This document shows, piece after piece, positions 10,457 through 19,449 of a stretch of 64,000 nt of DNA. The first letter of the stretch is position 1. The number at the start of each line of letters is the position of its first letter. Source of the DNA: Kordia aestuariivivens (GTDB taxonomy: Bacteria > Bacteroidota > Bacteroidia > Flavobacteriales > Flavobacteriaceae); assembly GCF_014397005.1 (NCBI RefSeq), contig NZ_JACGWS010000014.1, forward strand, positions 99,471 through 163,470, read 5' to 3'. Under the pieces are notes generated by a model. The model was not told the origin of the DNA. It was given only the letters and a program-made list of their open reading frames with translations, and searched no databases. A program made the position numbers and the translations under genes.

Positions 10457-13400
10457 CTAGAATTCTATTTCTTTATAAGAATCCATATCGTCTATAAATT
10501 CTTCTTGTGTTATAGACGCTATTTCTTTTTGTTCTTTAATGTGTTCCGACATTTCTTGTATCGTGTTATTATTAAAGATGTAAACAAGATCAAGTTTTAC
10601 ATCGAACTCCTGATATATTTTAGAAACCAATTGTGTTGCATTTATTGAATTTCCTCCTAAATCAAAAAAGCGATCTGTGATAGTGACTTCTCGAACATTT
10701 AAAAGTATTTTGAAAAAAGAAATGAGTTTGTTTTCGAACTCATTGTATTGGTCAGAATCTAGTTCAAAAGCATATGCTTCAAGCTTCTTTAAAAACCCAA
10801 GATTTGCGTATTCGAGTGCTTTATAAGTTTGCTTGTGAAACAATTCAGATTCGTTAATCAAGTTTTTCTCCCACAACCAAGTTTCTTTTTTGTTTTCTTG
10901 TATTGCTTCTGTAACAGAATGGTTATTTACAGTATCTTTTTCAATCGTAATCGTGCTTTTTTTAGTTGCAAGCAGCGGAAGTTCTTGATCTAAATAAGAG
11001 GTAATATAATCTGTATGTTCAGAAACATCTTTCATTGCTATTTTGTAACCACTAGTGTTATCTTGATCAAATGGCATCCATGTATTCTTGATTAAAAAAT
11101 CATGAATAGGAACATTCTTTTTAGTATCAATATATTTGGCAACAATTAGTTTACAGTTACTTTGAGCATATTTTTGTTTCAGAATAGTGATAATCGTTTC
11201 TTCAACTGCGCGTCCTAAAACTCTACAACTCAACATGAAATTTTCAATAAACAAAGTTTCACCTTTCAAGCTAACTAAAATAGCACCTACCAAACCGTAG
11301 GTTCCAAATTTGTCTCGTACGTTAATAACAAAGCATGCATTGTCTTTTTCTTTGATAAAGTCAATGACTTCTTTATTGTTTTTTCTAATTCCGTTAAGAG
11401 AAAACTGATTTGTTCTATGTGTTAATTGGGCAACTCTGTCTATTTGAGCGTCGTTCACATGATTGAAACTTAGCTCTAGCTTCAAGCTTTTCAGAAAGTC
11501 TTCTAAATTTAATTTTTTACGAGATGCTATTCGTGTTTTTTCAGTTTTGTACATTTCAGTTCTTAAAGTATCTTCTTTAGATACCTTCTGTTTATCAAAA
11601 CTAATTACGTGCTGGAGAAATTCATCAAAATGCTCCGGTTTTTTAGGCAATTCTAGCGTAAGTACTTCTGGATTTTCTTCCATCATTAAATGACATTCTA
11701 AAGGATTGTCATCAACAAAAGCAAAGCTTTCTAAACCTAAGTTTAACTCTTCTGCTAATTGTTGAATGTTTCCTGCTTTTGAATCCCAGTTAATTTTCCA
11801 TCCGACAAGATGCTCTTTGGTAAGAAGCATATCTGGATGATTTTCAAAAACATCCCATACGGCACTTTCGTTATTCTTGCTTAGAAGCACAAGTAAAAAT
11901 CCTTCTTTATATTTTTGAATCATAAACTGTTGTAATAGTTTATGTCCTTCTGAAATCACTAAATCATTCACATTACTTTCTCCACATACACCTTCCCATA
12001 AAGTATGATCACAGTCCAAAGCAATTACTTTACAGTTTTTGCTTTTAAGTCCCCATAAAACTCTGTTTATTCGTTGTGCAATGGTGTAAAAAAATGTTTC
12101 CGTAAAAGGAATGTGCCCCATTTCTTCGGTGAGATCGTCAAAAACTTGAAGAGAAGGAAGTTCGTTTTTTGGGTTTTCTAAATGAATGCAGTGAATGTTT
12201 CCTAACTCCGCTAATGCTTTAATACTTTTCTTGTTTAAAAGATGTATATAATCAACAATTTTTTGGTCATATAGATTTTCATTAGCATGAGAAAAAACCA
12301 TGATAATGGTACTCGTTTGCGACTGATGCGTGATCACTTTTAGTAAGTCTTCATACACCTGATCTAGTTTTGCTTGAAAGTTTTCAGCGTGTTTTTCTTC
12401 ACCAACTAAATAATCTTCAAAACGATTTAGTACAACTAGTATAGATTTCGCATTCTCGGCATTGTTATCGTTTAAAGCGATAAACTCTTGAAATACTTGA
12501 TTGTATTTTCCTAATTTAATAGGATGCGGTTGCGCAAATTCATCTAAAAACCATTCAAGTTTTCCAGCTAATGGAGCAACAGTATACGAGGATATAATAT
12601 GAAGCGTATCTAATGATTTTGAAACAGGTTGAGGCTCCGAGATTTTTTCTTCGAGGTATTCTATTGTTCCATCTGGCAACCATCTTCCTTTTTTTCCGCT
12701 GTCAATTAAAAAAGTACCTTCTTGTATTGGGTTTTCGATGAACGCAAGATCATTTTCTGAATCTGATACAGCTGTTTGTATATATACTTTTCCATATACA
12801 CCTATGGATTGTTCCATAAATTTATCGGATAATATCATTGTTTTTGGGTTTGAAACCGTCGTTTCAGCGAATTCGCTAACGGTTGTCTTTTTTCCAAAAT
12901 TTGATAGTTCTTCTTTTTCTTCTAAAGAAAGAAAATCGATATTTGAAATTAATTGATTTGGAAAATCTAGTACATTTTCAAGACAATTTTGCAAATGTTG
13001 AACTAATTTTTGAATAAATGATGCATCATACACATCGGTATTGTATTCAATTCTTAAACGCAATTCGCCATTATCTTCTAGAAAATCAAATTTAAGATCA
13101 ACTTGGCTGCTAGCCGTTTTTAATTTTTCATAAGCAGCTATTTTTAAACTTTCATTTTCAAGTTCCGTTGTTCCTGTAACAGAATCCTGATTTTGAAAAA
13201 TTGCAACAACATCAAACAACGCAGATCTGCTCAAATCCCTTTTGATACTTAGGTCACTTAATAACTTATTAAAAGGATAGTTTTGATTTTCAAAATCATT
13301 AAGTAATGATTCTTTCTGTATTTCTACTAATTCTAAAAAGCTATTCTCATTTTTAAAAGCTGTTCGTAAAGCCAGCATATTGGCGTACATTCCAATCTGA

Positions 13401-14458
13401 TTTTCTAAATCTGGATGTTCTCTACCTGCAACTAGCGTTCCTATAATAATATCTTCATCACCAGTATATCTGTTAAATAAAGCATTTAATACAGCTATTA
13501 ACACTGTAAACACAGTTGTGTTTTGTTGTGCCGAAAAGGTATTAATCTTTTTAAGCAGTCCTTTTTTAAAAAAACTCGTCGTAGTACTGCCATTATAGGT
13601 TTTCACCTTTGGACGTTCCTTAAAAGAAGGTAGATTTAATACAGGAATTGTTTCTCCTAATTTTTTCTTCCAATATTCTTTTTGAAACACTCCTTTTTCG
13701 GTTTCCAATCTATTTTTTTGCCAAACCGCGTAATCTTTATATTGAACTTCTAACGGAGTTAAATTTGTTTCAGTTTGAGCTTCTATTTCATCGTAAAACT
13801 TTAGCGTTTCTTTCATGATAAGAAACATAGACCAACCATCAACAATAATATGATTAAACACGCAACACAAAATAGTTTCTGATGTGTTTATAGATATTGT
13901 ACTTACTCTAAATAATGGTCCAGTTGATAGGTTGAATTTACTTGTGATTTCCGTATGTAAAGTATCGTGAATTTCCTTCTCGGTATGATTAGAGTTTTCA
14001 ATGTTGTGGTGTATTATTTTAAAAGAGGTCTCATCTTTTGGCAGAATAAACTGCGCTGGAATTCCTTTTTGATTTTCTTTAAAAATGGTTCTCAGTACTT
14101 CATGCCGCACTATCATTTTTTTAAATGCCATTTCTAGAGATGAAATATTCAGAACACCTTCACATCTAAAAACACTAGTGATATTGTGAGTTGTATCTTT
14201 GTGCCCCAATTGGTTTAAAATCCAAAAAACAGACTGAGAATAAGATAATGGATAACTTTCGCTTGATTTTGCAACCGGAATAGGTTCATAGTTTGATTGA
14301 GATAATAGCCTGATAAGTGCTTCTTTATTTTTTTTTATATCCTCTATAATCTCATCACTAAAAACTCCTTTAGCAGCACTAATTTTTAGTTTTCCATTTT
14401 CAATTGAAAGATGAATGCCTTTCTCTTTAACTTTTTTAATAATTTGATATACACTCAT
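10457..14458 (-). CDS. Hybrid NRPS with FkbH domain: docking-C-(A remnant)-FkbH-PCP
   Basis: An unusual 1333-residue synthetase. Residues 1-55 are a docking segment and about 65-500 a condensation domain whose core motif is NHIIVDG (202-208, first His replaced by Asn). About 520-605 looks like the remains of an adenylation domain: IGVYGKVYI and GRWLPDGTIEY match the A6-A8 stretch of the neighbouring module, but the ATP-binding and pocket motifs are gone. About 617-1150 is an FkbH-type HAD domain with nucleophile motif DCDHT (Asp815, Asp817, Thr819) and FVDDNP. The chain ends with a carrier domain, LGGNSI (Ser1271). FkbH domains take 1,3-bisphosphoglycerate and load a glyceryl unit on a carrier domain. 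The module should therefore place a glyceryl (hydroxy-acid) unit where an amino acid would go. With a C domain in front, amide or ester formation to that unit is possible. Confidence 0.93.
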   Translation of the reverse strand: MSVYQIIKKVKEKGIHLSIENGKLKISAAKGVFSDEIIEDIKKNKEALIRLLSQSNYEPIPVAKSSESYPLSYSQSVFWILNQLGHKDTTHNITSVFRCEGVLNISSLEMAFKKMIVRHEVLRTIFKENQKGIPAQFILPKDETSFKIIHHNIENSNHTEKEIHDTLHTEITSKFNLSTGPLFRVSTISINTSETILCCVFNHIIVDGWSMFLIMKETLKFYDEIEAQTETNLTPLEVQYKDYAVWQKNRLETEKGVFQKEYWKKKLGETIPVLNLPSFKERPKVKTYNGSTTTSFFKKGLLKKINTFSAQQNTTVFTVLIAVLNALFNRYTGDEDIIIGTLVAGREHPDLENQIGMYANMLALRTAFKNENSFLELVEIQKESLLNDFENQNYPFNKLLSDLSIKRDLSRSALFDVVAIFQNQDSVTGTTELENESLKIAAYEKLKTASSQVDLKFDFLEDNGELRLRIEYNTDVYDASFIQKLVQHLQNCLENVLDFPNQLISNIDFLSLEEKEELSNFGKKTTVSEFAETTVSNPKTMILSDKFMEQSIGVYGKVYIQTAVSDSENDLAFIENPIQEGTFLIDSGKKGRWLPDGTIEYLEEKISEPQPVSKSLDTLHIISSYTVAPLAGKLEWFLDEFAQPHPIKLGKYNQVFQEFIALNDNNAENAKSILVVLNRFEDYLVGEEKHAENFQAKLDQVYEDLLKVITHQSQTSTIIMVFSHANENLYDQKIVDYIHLLNKKSIKALAELGNIHCIHLENPKNELPSLQVFDDLTEEMGHIPFTETFFYTIAQRINRVLWGLKSKNCKVIALDCDHTLWEGVCGESNVNDLVISEGHKLLQQFMIQKYKEGFLLVLLSKNNESAVWDVFENHPDMLLTKEHLVGWKINWDSKAGNIQQLAEELNLGLESFAFVDDNPLECHLMMEENPEVLTLELPKKPEHFDEFLQHVISFDKQKVSKEDTLRTEMYKTEKTRIASRKKLNLEDFLKSLKLELSFNHVNDAQIDRVAQLTHRTNQFSLNGIRKNNKEVIDFIKEKDNACFVINVRDKFGTYGLVGAILVSLKGETLFIENFMLSCRVLGRAVEETIITILKQKYAQSNCKLIVAKYIDTKKNVPIHDFLIKNTWMPFDQDNTSGYKIAMKDVSEHTDYITSYLDQELPLLATKKSTITIEKDTVNNHSVTEAIQENKKETWLWEKNLINESELFHKQTYKALEYANLGFLKKLEAYAFELDSDQYNEFENKLISFFKILLNVREVTITDRFFDLGGNSINATQLVSKIYQEFDVKLDLVYIFNNNTIQEMSEHIKEQKEIASITQEEFIDDMDSYKEIEF

Positions 14459-14981
14459 GGTGTTTATTATAAGTTTAAAACGTTCTATTCTGTGAATTAA
14501 ATGATATTGAGCCCAAATTATGTAATAGAAAATCTATTGCATTTTTGAAAGTATAGTATAAAAGCTCTTACGGGATTATAATACGTGATCCCAGTAATTG
14601 ATTGATAAAAATAATATTCGTGTACGTGTGTGTTCCTTGCTATTTTTAGACAAAAATAACAAGAACAACGTTTTTTAAACGATTAGCGTATTAGAAGAAA
14701 TTCAATTGGTAATGATTCCTTTAATTTTAATGCTGGCAACGTTTATTAATTGATTGACAAAAAGATATGTCCACCAAGTTTAAAATGTTGAGATTCGTTT
14801 TTTTCTAATTTATATTGATTGAGGTTGCGCTATTGAACACCGTATAATACATGTCACAAAGCAATTTCCTTATAATTCTTTTACAAAATTATATGTCTTA
14901 ATGCGTTACTGAAATTAGTAAAAATTTAATAATTAAAAACGTTTCATACCAGTTTATAAAATGACTGCTATTTTTCCAATC
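14459..14981. other. Intergenic region between outer-membrane barrel gene and NRPS genes
   Basis: An AT-rich gap of 523 bases without a credible gene. The stop codon of the barrel gene lies on its right side and the NRPS start on its left, so a promoter or leader for the NRPS genes may sit here. The one clear structure is the inverted repeat annotated at 14568-14597. I do not see a terminator with a clean T tract. Confidence 0.5.
14568..14597. promoter_or_regulatory. Inverted repeat upstream of the first NRPS gene
   Basis: The sequence ttacgggat is followed after eleven bases by its near-perfect inverse atcccagtaa (one bulged base). It lies about 110 bases upstream of the FkbH-NRPS start. 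It could be an operator or an RNA hairpin in the leader. There is no T run after it, so an intrinsic terminator is unlikely. The function is not known. Confidence 0.4.
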
Positions 14982-17324
14982 TTAACGAATTCGATTATCG
15001 TCCTCATTAACTTTTTTATTTCTGTAAGAAGATTTTTTAATATTTCCAAAAGAGTATTTTAATGATATATAAAATTCTCTGGCATCCACAATAAAGTTAT
15101 TTCTAGTTTGTACCGAGTTTATGGTAGCAACATCTTCAAAGTTCATTCCTTTAAAGATATCATTATACCCAATTGTACAAGATATTTCTTTAAAGATCGT
15201 TTTGGAAAGCGATGCGTTCATAACAAAAAGAGAGTTTCTTTGAATTGCACCTTCGTTTCTATCAGTATATCCCCATCCTGTGAGCGATAATGAAGTATCA
15301 CCAGGAATCTTAAATCGATGATTAGAGTAATAATATAAGTAAGGAGATGGATCTGATGTTGCTCGCGGATCTTGGATGTTACTGTAGTTAAAATTTAACA
15401 CGTTCACACTGCTCCAAAAATTAGTTATTTTTTGAGGATAATAAAGACTCAGGTTGATTCCTGTTTCTTTTTCAAAGTTTATCCATGTGTTGCTAAAAAT
15501 GTCGTCCGTTTCGTTATACAAAGTCGTTAGATTTACAGGATCTTTATAATGGTAGTAAGTAAATGTTAAAGATTTTCCTTTACGGCTAAAACTAGCTGAC
15601 ACTTCATTCATTAAAGTTGGTAATAAATTTATATTTCTACTAAACGTTATAAAAGGAGATACAAATACCACCACTTGAGATAAGCTTGTAAAATTAGGTC
15701 GTGTTATGCTTCTTGAAAAATTCAATCGTAATGTGCTGGTATTTGTAGTATCTAAGGCAAATGTTAAATCTGCTTTAGGGAAAAAATTAGTCTGGTTTCT
15801 ATTAATTAGCAAATTACCATCTGAGAAAGCACCTTCTGCATCATAGTTTTCTACTCTCAATCCAACAGAATAATCTATACTTTTTGATAGTTTTCCTGTT
15901 AACTGAGAATATACTGCATATATTTTTTCATCGTAATTATAGTCAGTATTTGACGAATTAGCACTCGTGACAACATCTTCTATATTTTGTTGTGTATCAG
16001 AACTAGAAATAGATGTATTAACACCTAATTCAAGTGTGGCTCCTTTTTTAAAGGTCGTTTCATAATCCAATCTTCCTGACAAAGATTGAATATTAAAATC
16101 CTGAAATCTGCTCTGAGTTGAAACAAAACCTGTATCATTTTCATTGATGTCAATAAAACTATCGGTATTCTGATCAAAGGTTGTATACTGAAGCCCAAAA
16201 AATAAGTTAGAGGCATCATTGATCTTGTTATTATAGTTAAAGTTACTATTTAGATAAGTTCTATTATCACCTGTATCATTTAAGGTAGTTACATTATCCG
16301 TATCTACATCTTCTTGTACAAAACCGCGAGACATGATATCGGTTTTGGCATTGAAAAAGTTAGAGTTTACATTTAGTGAAACATAATCTCCGCTATTTAT
16401 TTCGTAGTAAACTCCTCCACCCAAAACAAATTCTGGTTTTTCAGCATCTGACAATGTATAATTTTCTACAGATAAATCTCTATCTATAATATTGAAATCT
16501 GATTCCACTTCTTCTCTACGCATCACAGCATTATAACCAAAGTTGGCTTTAAACTCAAATTTATCTTTTTTGAAACTAGCATTCACCGCAGCATAATTAT
16601 TGAAGAATTGTTTAAAAGAAGCTGTTTCCGATAAGGTTACTTTAGTTCCATTAGATTCATTTTTTTTCGTTTCAACTAAAATGACACTTCTACCATCTGC
16701 TTCATATTTGGCTGATGGATTATTGATCACCTCTATACTCTTTATATTATCTACTGCTAAAGTGCTTAATTGATTAGCCGTAATTCTTTGTTTGTTAAGG
16801 TAAATTAAAGCGTTACCGCGCCCTACAACACTTATGCTTTCTCTATTAGGACTCACCTGAACTGTAGGTATATTTGAGAGAATATCTACAGGACTTGGTA
16901 ATGCGCTTAGTTCTGTGTTTGCTATATTCGCTTTTATATTCCCTGACTTATTTTCAAAGAGTCTCTTTTCTGCTTTTATAACAACTTCATCTAAGCCTTG
17001 TGCTTGTTCTTCTAAAATAACATTAACACTTTGATCGCTATACATAGCAATTTTAACAATTTCCTCTTTATATCCTAAAGAAGAAATTTTTAGTAAATAT
17101 TCTCCTTCTTTAATTTCATTTATAGTAAACGCACCTTTATAAACATACGAATATGTTACAACAGTTGAATCAGCTACACGTAGTATCAATGCATCTGCTA
17201 TTTCGATAGGATTATTAGCGGTGTCTTGTACTATTCCTGATAGTTTATAAGAGTTTTGCCCGTGTGTAAATTGGATGATAAAAAAAAGACTTGTTATTAA
17301 AATCGCCTTAATATTATTTTTCAT
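14982..17324 (-). CDS. TonB-dependent-receptor-like outer-membrane barrel protein
   Basis: A 780-residue outer-membrane protein. A signal peptide (about 1-22, ending in THGQ) precedes a carboxypeptidase-regulatory-like domain (about 26-110). Then comes a plug-like region (about 110-220, with GRGNALIYLNKQRI and IKSIEVINNPSAKYEADG) and a long C-terminal beta-barrel rich in aromatic beta strands. This layout is the Bacteroidota OMP_b-brl_3/TonB-receptor type. It may import or export the cluster product or a metal complex of it, but location is the only evidence. It is flanked by gaps of 271 and 523 bases, so it may have its own promoter. Confidence 0.88.
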   Translation of the reverse strand: MKNNIKAILITSLFFIIQFTHGQNSYKLSGIVQDTANNPIEIADALILRVADSTVVTYSYVYKGAFTINEIKEGEYLLKISSLGYKEEIVKIAMYSDQSVNVILEEQAQGLDEVVIKAEKRLFENKSGNIKANIANTELSALPSPVDILSNIPTVQVSPNRESISVVGRGNALIYLNKQRITANQLSTLAVDNIKSIEVINNPSAKYEADGRSVILVETKKNESNGTKVTLSETASFKQFFNNYAAVNASFKKDKFEFKANFGYNAVMRREEVESDFNIIDRDLSVENYTLSDAEKPEFVLGGGVYYEINSGDYVSLNVNSNFFNAKTDIMSRGFVQEDVDTDNVTTLNDTGDNRTYLNSNFNYNNKINDASNLFFGLQYTTFDQNTDSFIDINENDTGFVSTQSRFQDFNIQSLSGRLDYETTFKKGATLELGVNTSISSSDTQQNIEDVVTSANSSNTDYNYDEKIYAVYSQLTGKLSKSIDYSVGLRVENYDAEGAFSDGNLLINRNQTNFFPKADLTFALDTTNTSTLRLNFSRSITRPNFTSLSQVVVFVSPFITFSRNINLLPTLMNEVSASFSRKGKSLTFTYYHYKDPVNLTTLYNETDDIFSNTWINFEKETGINLSLYYPQKITNFWSSVNVLNFNYSNIQDPRATSDPSPYLYYYSNHRFKIPGDTSLSLTGWGYTDRNEGAIQRNSLFVMNASLSKTIFKEISCTIGYNDIFKGMNFEDVATINSVQTRNNFIVDAREFYISLKYSFGNIKKSSYRNKKVNEDDNRIR

Positions 17325-17595
17325 GTATGTGTGTTTTTTAATTTACTTAATTTGAATACTTACAGATATAATAATCTTAATTTTCTGTATTTTTTTCATG
17401 TAATTTTGTTCAATACCGAATCAAAAATAGTACATCAATAAGTTTCAATCGTAAGGTTGATAGCTGGTTAAGCACAATGATGGATCGAAAATACAAAAAT
17501 AGTTTTAAATTGTGTGAGAAAAATCAATTGATAGATTGCCTATTTATATTAGGATTTACCGTAATACTTGTGTATGTATCTCTGTTAAACTTTAC

Positions 17596-18312
17596 TTATT
17601 TACTTATAATCAAGCTATTAAAATAGCTTTTAAAAAATTCTAGGTGTTCTAAAATAAAAAAGTGTCCACCTTTAAATTCTGTAATTAAAACTTCTGAAGA
17701 TGTTTCTTTTTTCCACATAGACATCTCATCGTATGAAGTTGGTTCTTCTGATCCATAAAAAACATCAATAGGAATTGAGAGTTGATTACTATTAGTATAG
17801 TTATAACTCTCCCAAAGTTTAATATCAGATCGTAAAACTGGCTCAAAAAACTTTTGAAGTAGTGGCTGCACTATAAATTCATTTGGTACGCCTCCAAAGC
17901 TAATTAACCTATCCCAAAATTCCTTTTCTGGCAAATGCGAAAACCTATCCCGTGTAGCAGATGGTGGTCTAAAACCAGACACAACGAGTTTTGTTGGTTT
18001 TACTACTTCGGGATCTTTTTCAATTCGTTTTGCAATTAAAAAAGCGACCATCGCTCCAAGGCTATGTCCATAAATAAAATAATTTTCTACATCACGTAAC
18101 TCCTTGATTAGTATCGGATACAAATCGTCTACAAGTTGATAAATATCAACTATAAAGTCTTCTTTAATTCTATCATTTCTACCTGGATAATTATAAACAA
18201 CAATATTTTTGAAGCCTTGAAAAATTTTATCGTAAGAAGATTCATTTCCTCCAGCAAATGGAAAAGCAAAAACTTTTACAGTATCTTCTAAAGTGTTGCA
18301 TATTTTCTTCAT
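17596..18312 (-). CDS. Type II thioesterase
   Basis: A 238-residue alpha/beta-hydrolase of the GrsT/SrfAD type. It has the N-terminal FAFPFAGG oxyanion segment (about 15-22), the nucleophile elbow GHSLG (Ser84) and the catalytic His in FKGGHFF (His217). Such enzymes free NRPS and PKS carrier domains from wrong or stalled acyl groups and are a standard part of these clusters. Its length is typical. It lies between the JmjC-type oxygenase and the outer-membrane barrel gene on the same strand. Confidence 0.93.
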   Translation of the reverse strand: MKKICNTLEDTVKVFAFPFAGGNESSYDKIFQGFKNIVVYNYPGRNDRIKEDFIVDIYQLVDDLYPILIKELRDVENYFIYGHSLGAMVAFLIAKRIEKDPEVVKPTKLVVSGFRPPSATRDRFSHLPEKEFWDRLISFGGVPNEFIVQPLLQKFFEPVLRSDIKLWESYNYTNSNQLSIPIDVFYGSEEPTSYDEMSMWKKETSSEVLITEFKGGHFFILEHLEFFKSYFNSLIISK

Positions 18313-18419
18313 TTTTTATGTTTAAATAATGAGTTTATGACAAACTCATGTGAATATTTGAGAGAAAACTACCTTATCTTATCAATAGATAGAAAAGTAA
18401 ACAGGAATACGCTAAAAGT

Positions 18420-19301
18420 TTAACTTACGTAACTCATATACGATTTTAATCTAGGATAAATATACTTTTCTGGAATCCCAAGTCCAAGTCCTAAATAAAG
18501 CATAAAATTATAATATCCGTTTTTAATGGGCGCTCCTTTTAGTATACTAAATACACCTTTTCTAGCAGAAGAGGAAGTGTGCCAATCAATATTAAATGAA
18601 ATAGAATCACTCAAGGAACGAACATGATGAAGTGTGTATGGAGGAATATACAAAACATCTCCTGATTGGACATGAACAGATATTGGTGTTACTTTTTTTG
18701 TCAATGGAAATGTATCAAAATCCGGTTTGTTAGGGTCAAATTTAGACCATCGCCAAGAATTCATATAACAGAATTTTTTCTGCTCTGGTGGAACCAGCGT
18801 AAACTCTTTTTCTCCATCAACCTGAAAAAAAAGATTGTGTGTTCCTAGCGTATCAAAATGTAAGGGTGTAATGCTATTTTTGGGACCAATAAAGAATTGG
18901 GCATAATTTGGCCAATTTGACCAATACCAGTTAGGAATGAGTTCTTTTGGGAACGGATTTACTTCTTCTATCAGTTTAGGAATAAAATAGAAAAGTGGTA
19001 CATCATGTAAATAGCCAATATCAGATGTATTGTTTTTACTTGTTCCTTTAGCTTTATTTAAGGAGTTTAAGTAATCTTTCAATGCTACGGGTTTCAATAC
19101 ACCTTCTGAGACATCTCCTTGTTTTACACCTAGGCTAATATTACTTGCCATAGATTTTAAATAATCGTTATCCCAGTTCAACGCCTTCCATTTGGACATG
19201 AGTCCTTTAATTACGACTGGCTTCCCTTTTTTCACGTAGTTGTCATGAAATTCTTTTGCTGTAATAGAATTTACATAATCGATGTTTATTTTATTATCCA
19301 T
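18420..19301 (-). CDS. JmjC/cupin_8-type Fe(II)/2-oxoglutarate oxygenase
   Basis: A 293-residue protein of the cupin_8/JmjC fold (FIH-like). The KPVVIKGLMSKWKAL start is typical of the family. The iron site is His148-x-Asp150 in PLHFDTLGTHN, with the distal His at 225/226 in PPYTLHHVRSLS. WSNWPNYAQFFIGP and GDVLYIPP are further family signatures. Members of this fold hydroxylate amino-acid side chains, and in natural-product clusters they often act on free or carrier-bound amino acids. It is downstream of the N-hydroxylase with a gap of 148 bases. Its substrate is unknown. It is unrelated in sequence to the other oxygenase at 6082-6948. Confidence 0.85.
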   Translation of the reverse strand: MDNKINIDYVNSITAKEFHDNYVKKGKPVVIKGLMSKWKALNWDNDYLKSMASNISLGVKQGDVSEGVLKPVALKDYLNSLNKAKGTSKNNTSDIGYLHDVPLFYFIPKLIEEVNPFPKELIPNWYWSNWPNYAQFFIGPKNSITPLHFDTLGTHNLFFQVDGEKEFTLVPPEQKKFCYMNSWRWSKFDPNKPDFDTFPLTKKVTPISVHVQSGDVLYIPPYTLHHVRSLSDSISFNIDWHTSSSARKGVFSILKGAPIKNGYYNFMLYLGLGLGIPEKYIYPRLKSYMSYVS

Positions 19302-19449
19302 ACTAACTAACAGTTAAATTTCTAAAAAATACAAACAAATGCATTTTGTTCTTTTAAGTTTTTTTGATGTAATTTTTGACCATGAGACAACCGATATGGT
19401 GAACTCATTTTGCTTAGTCTTCGGTATTGGTATAGTTTATAGCAAGCTA

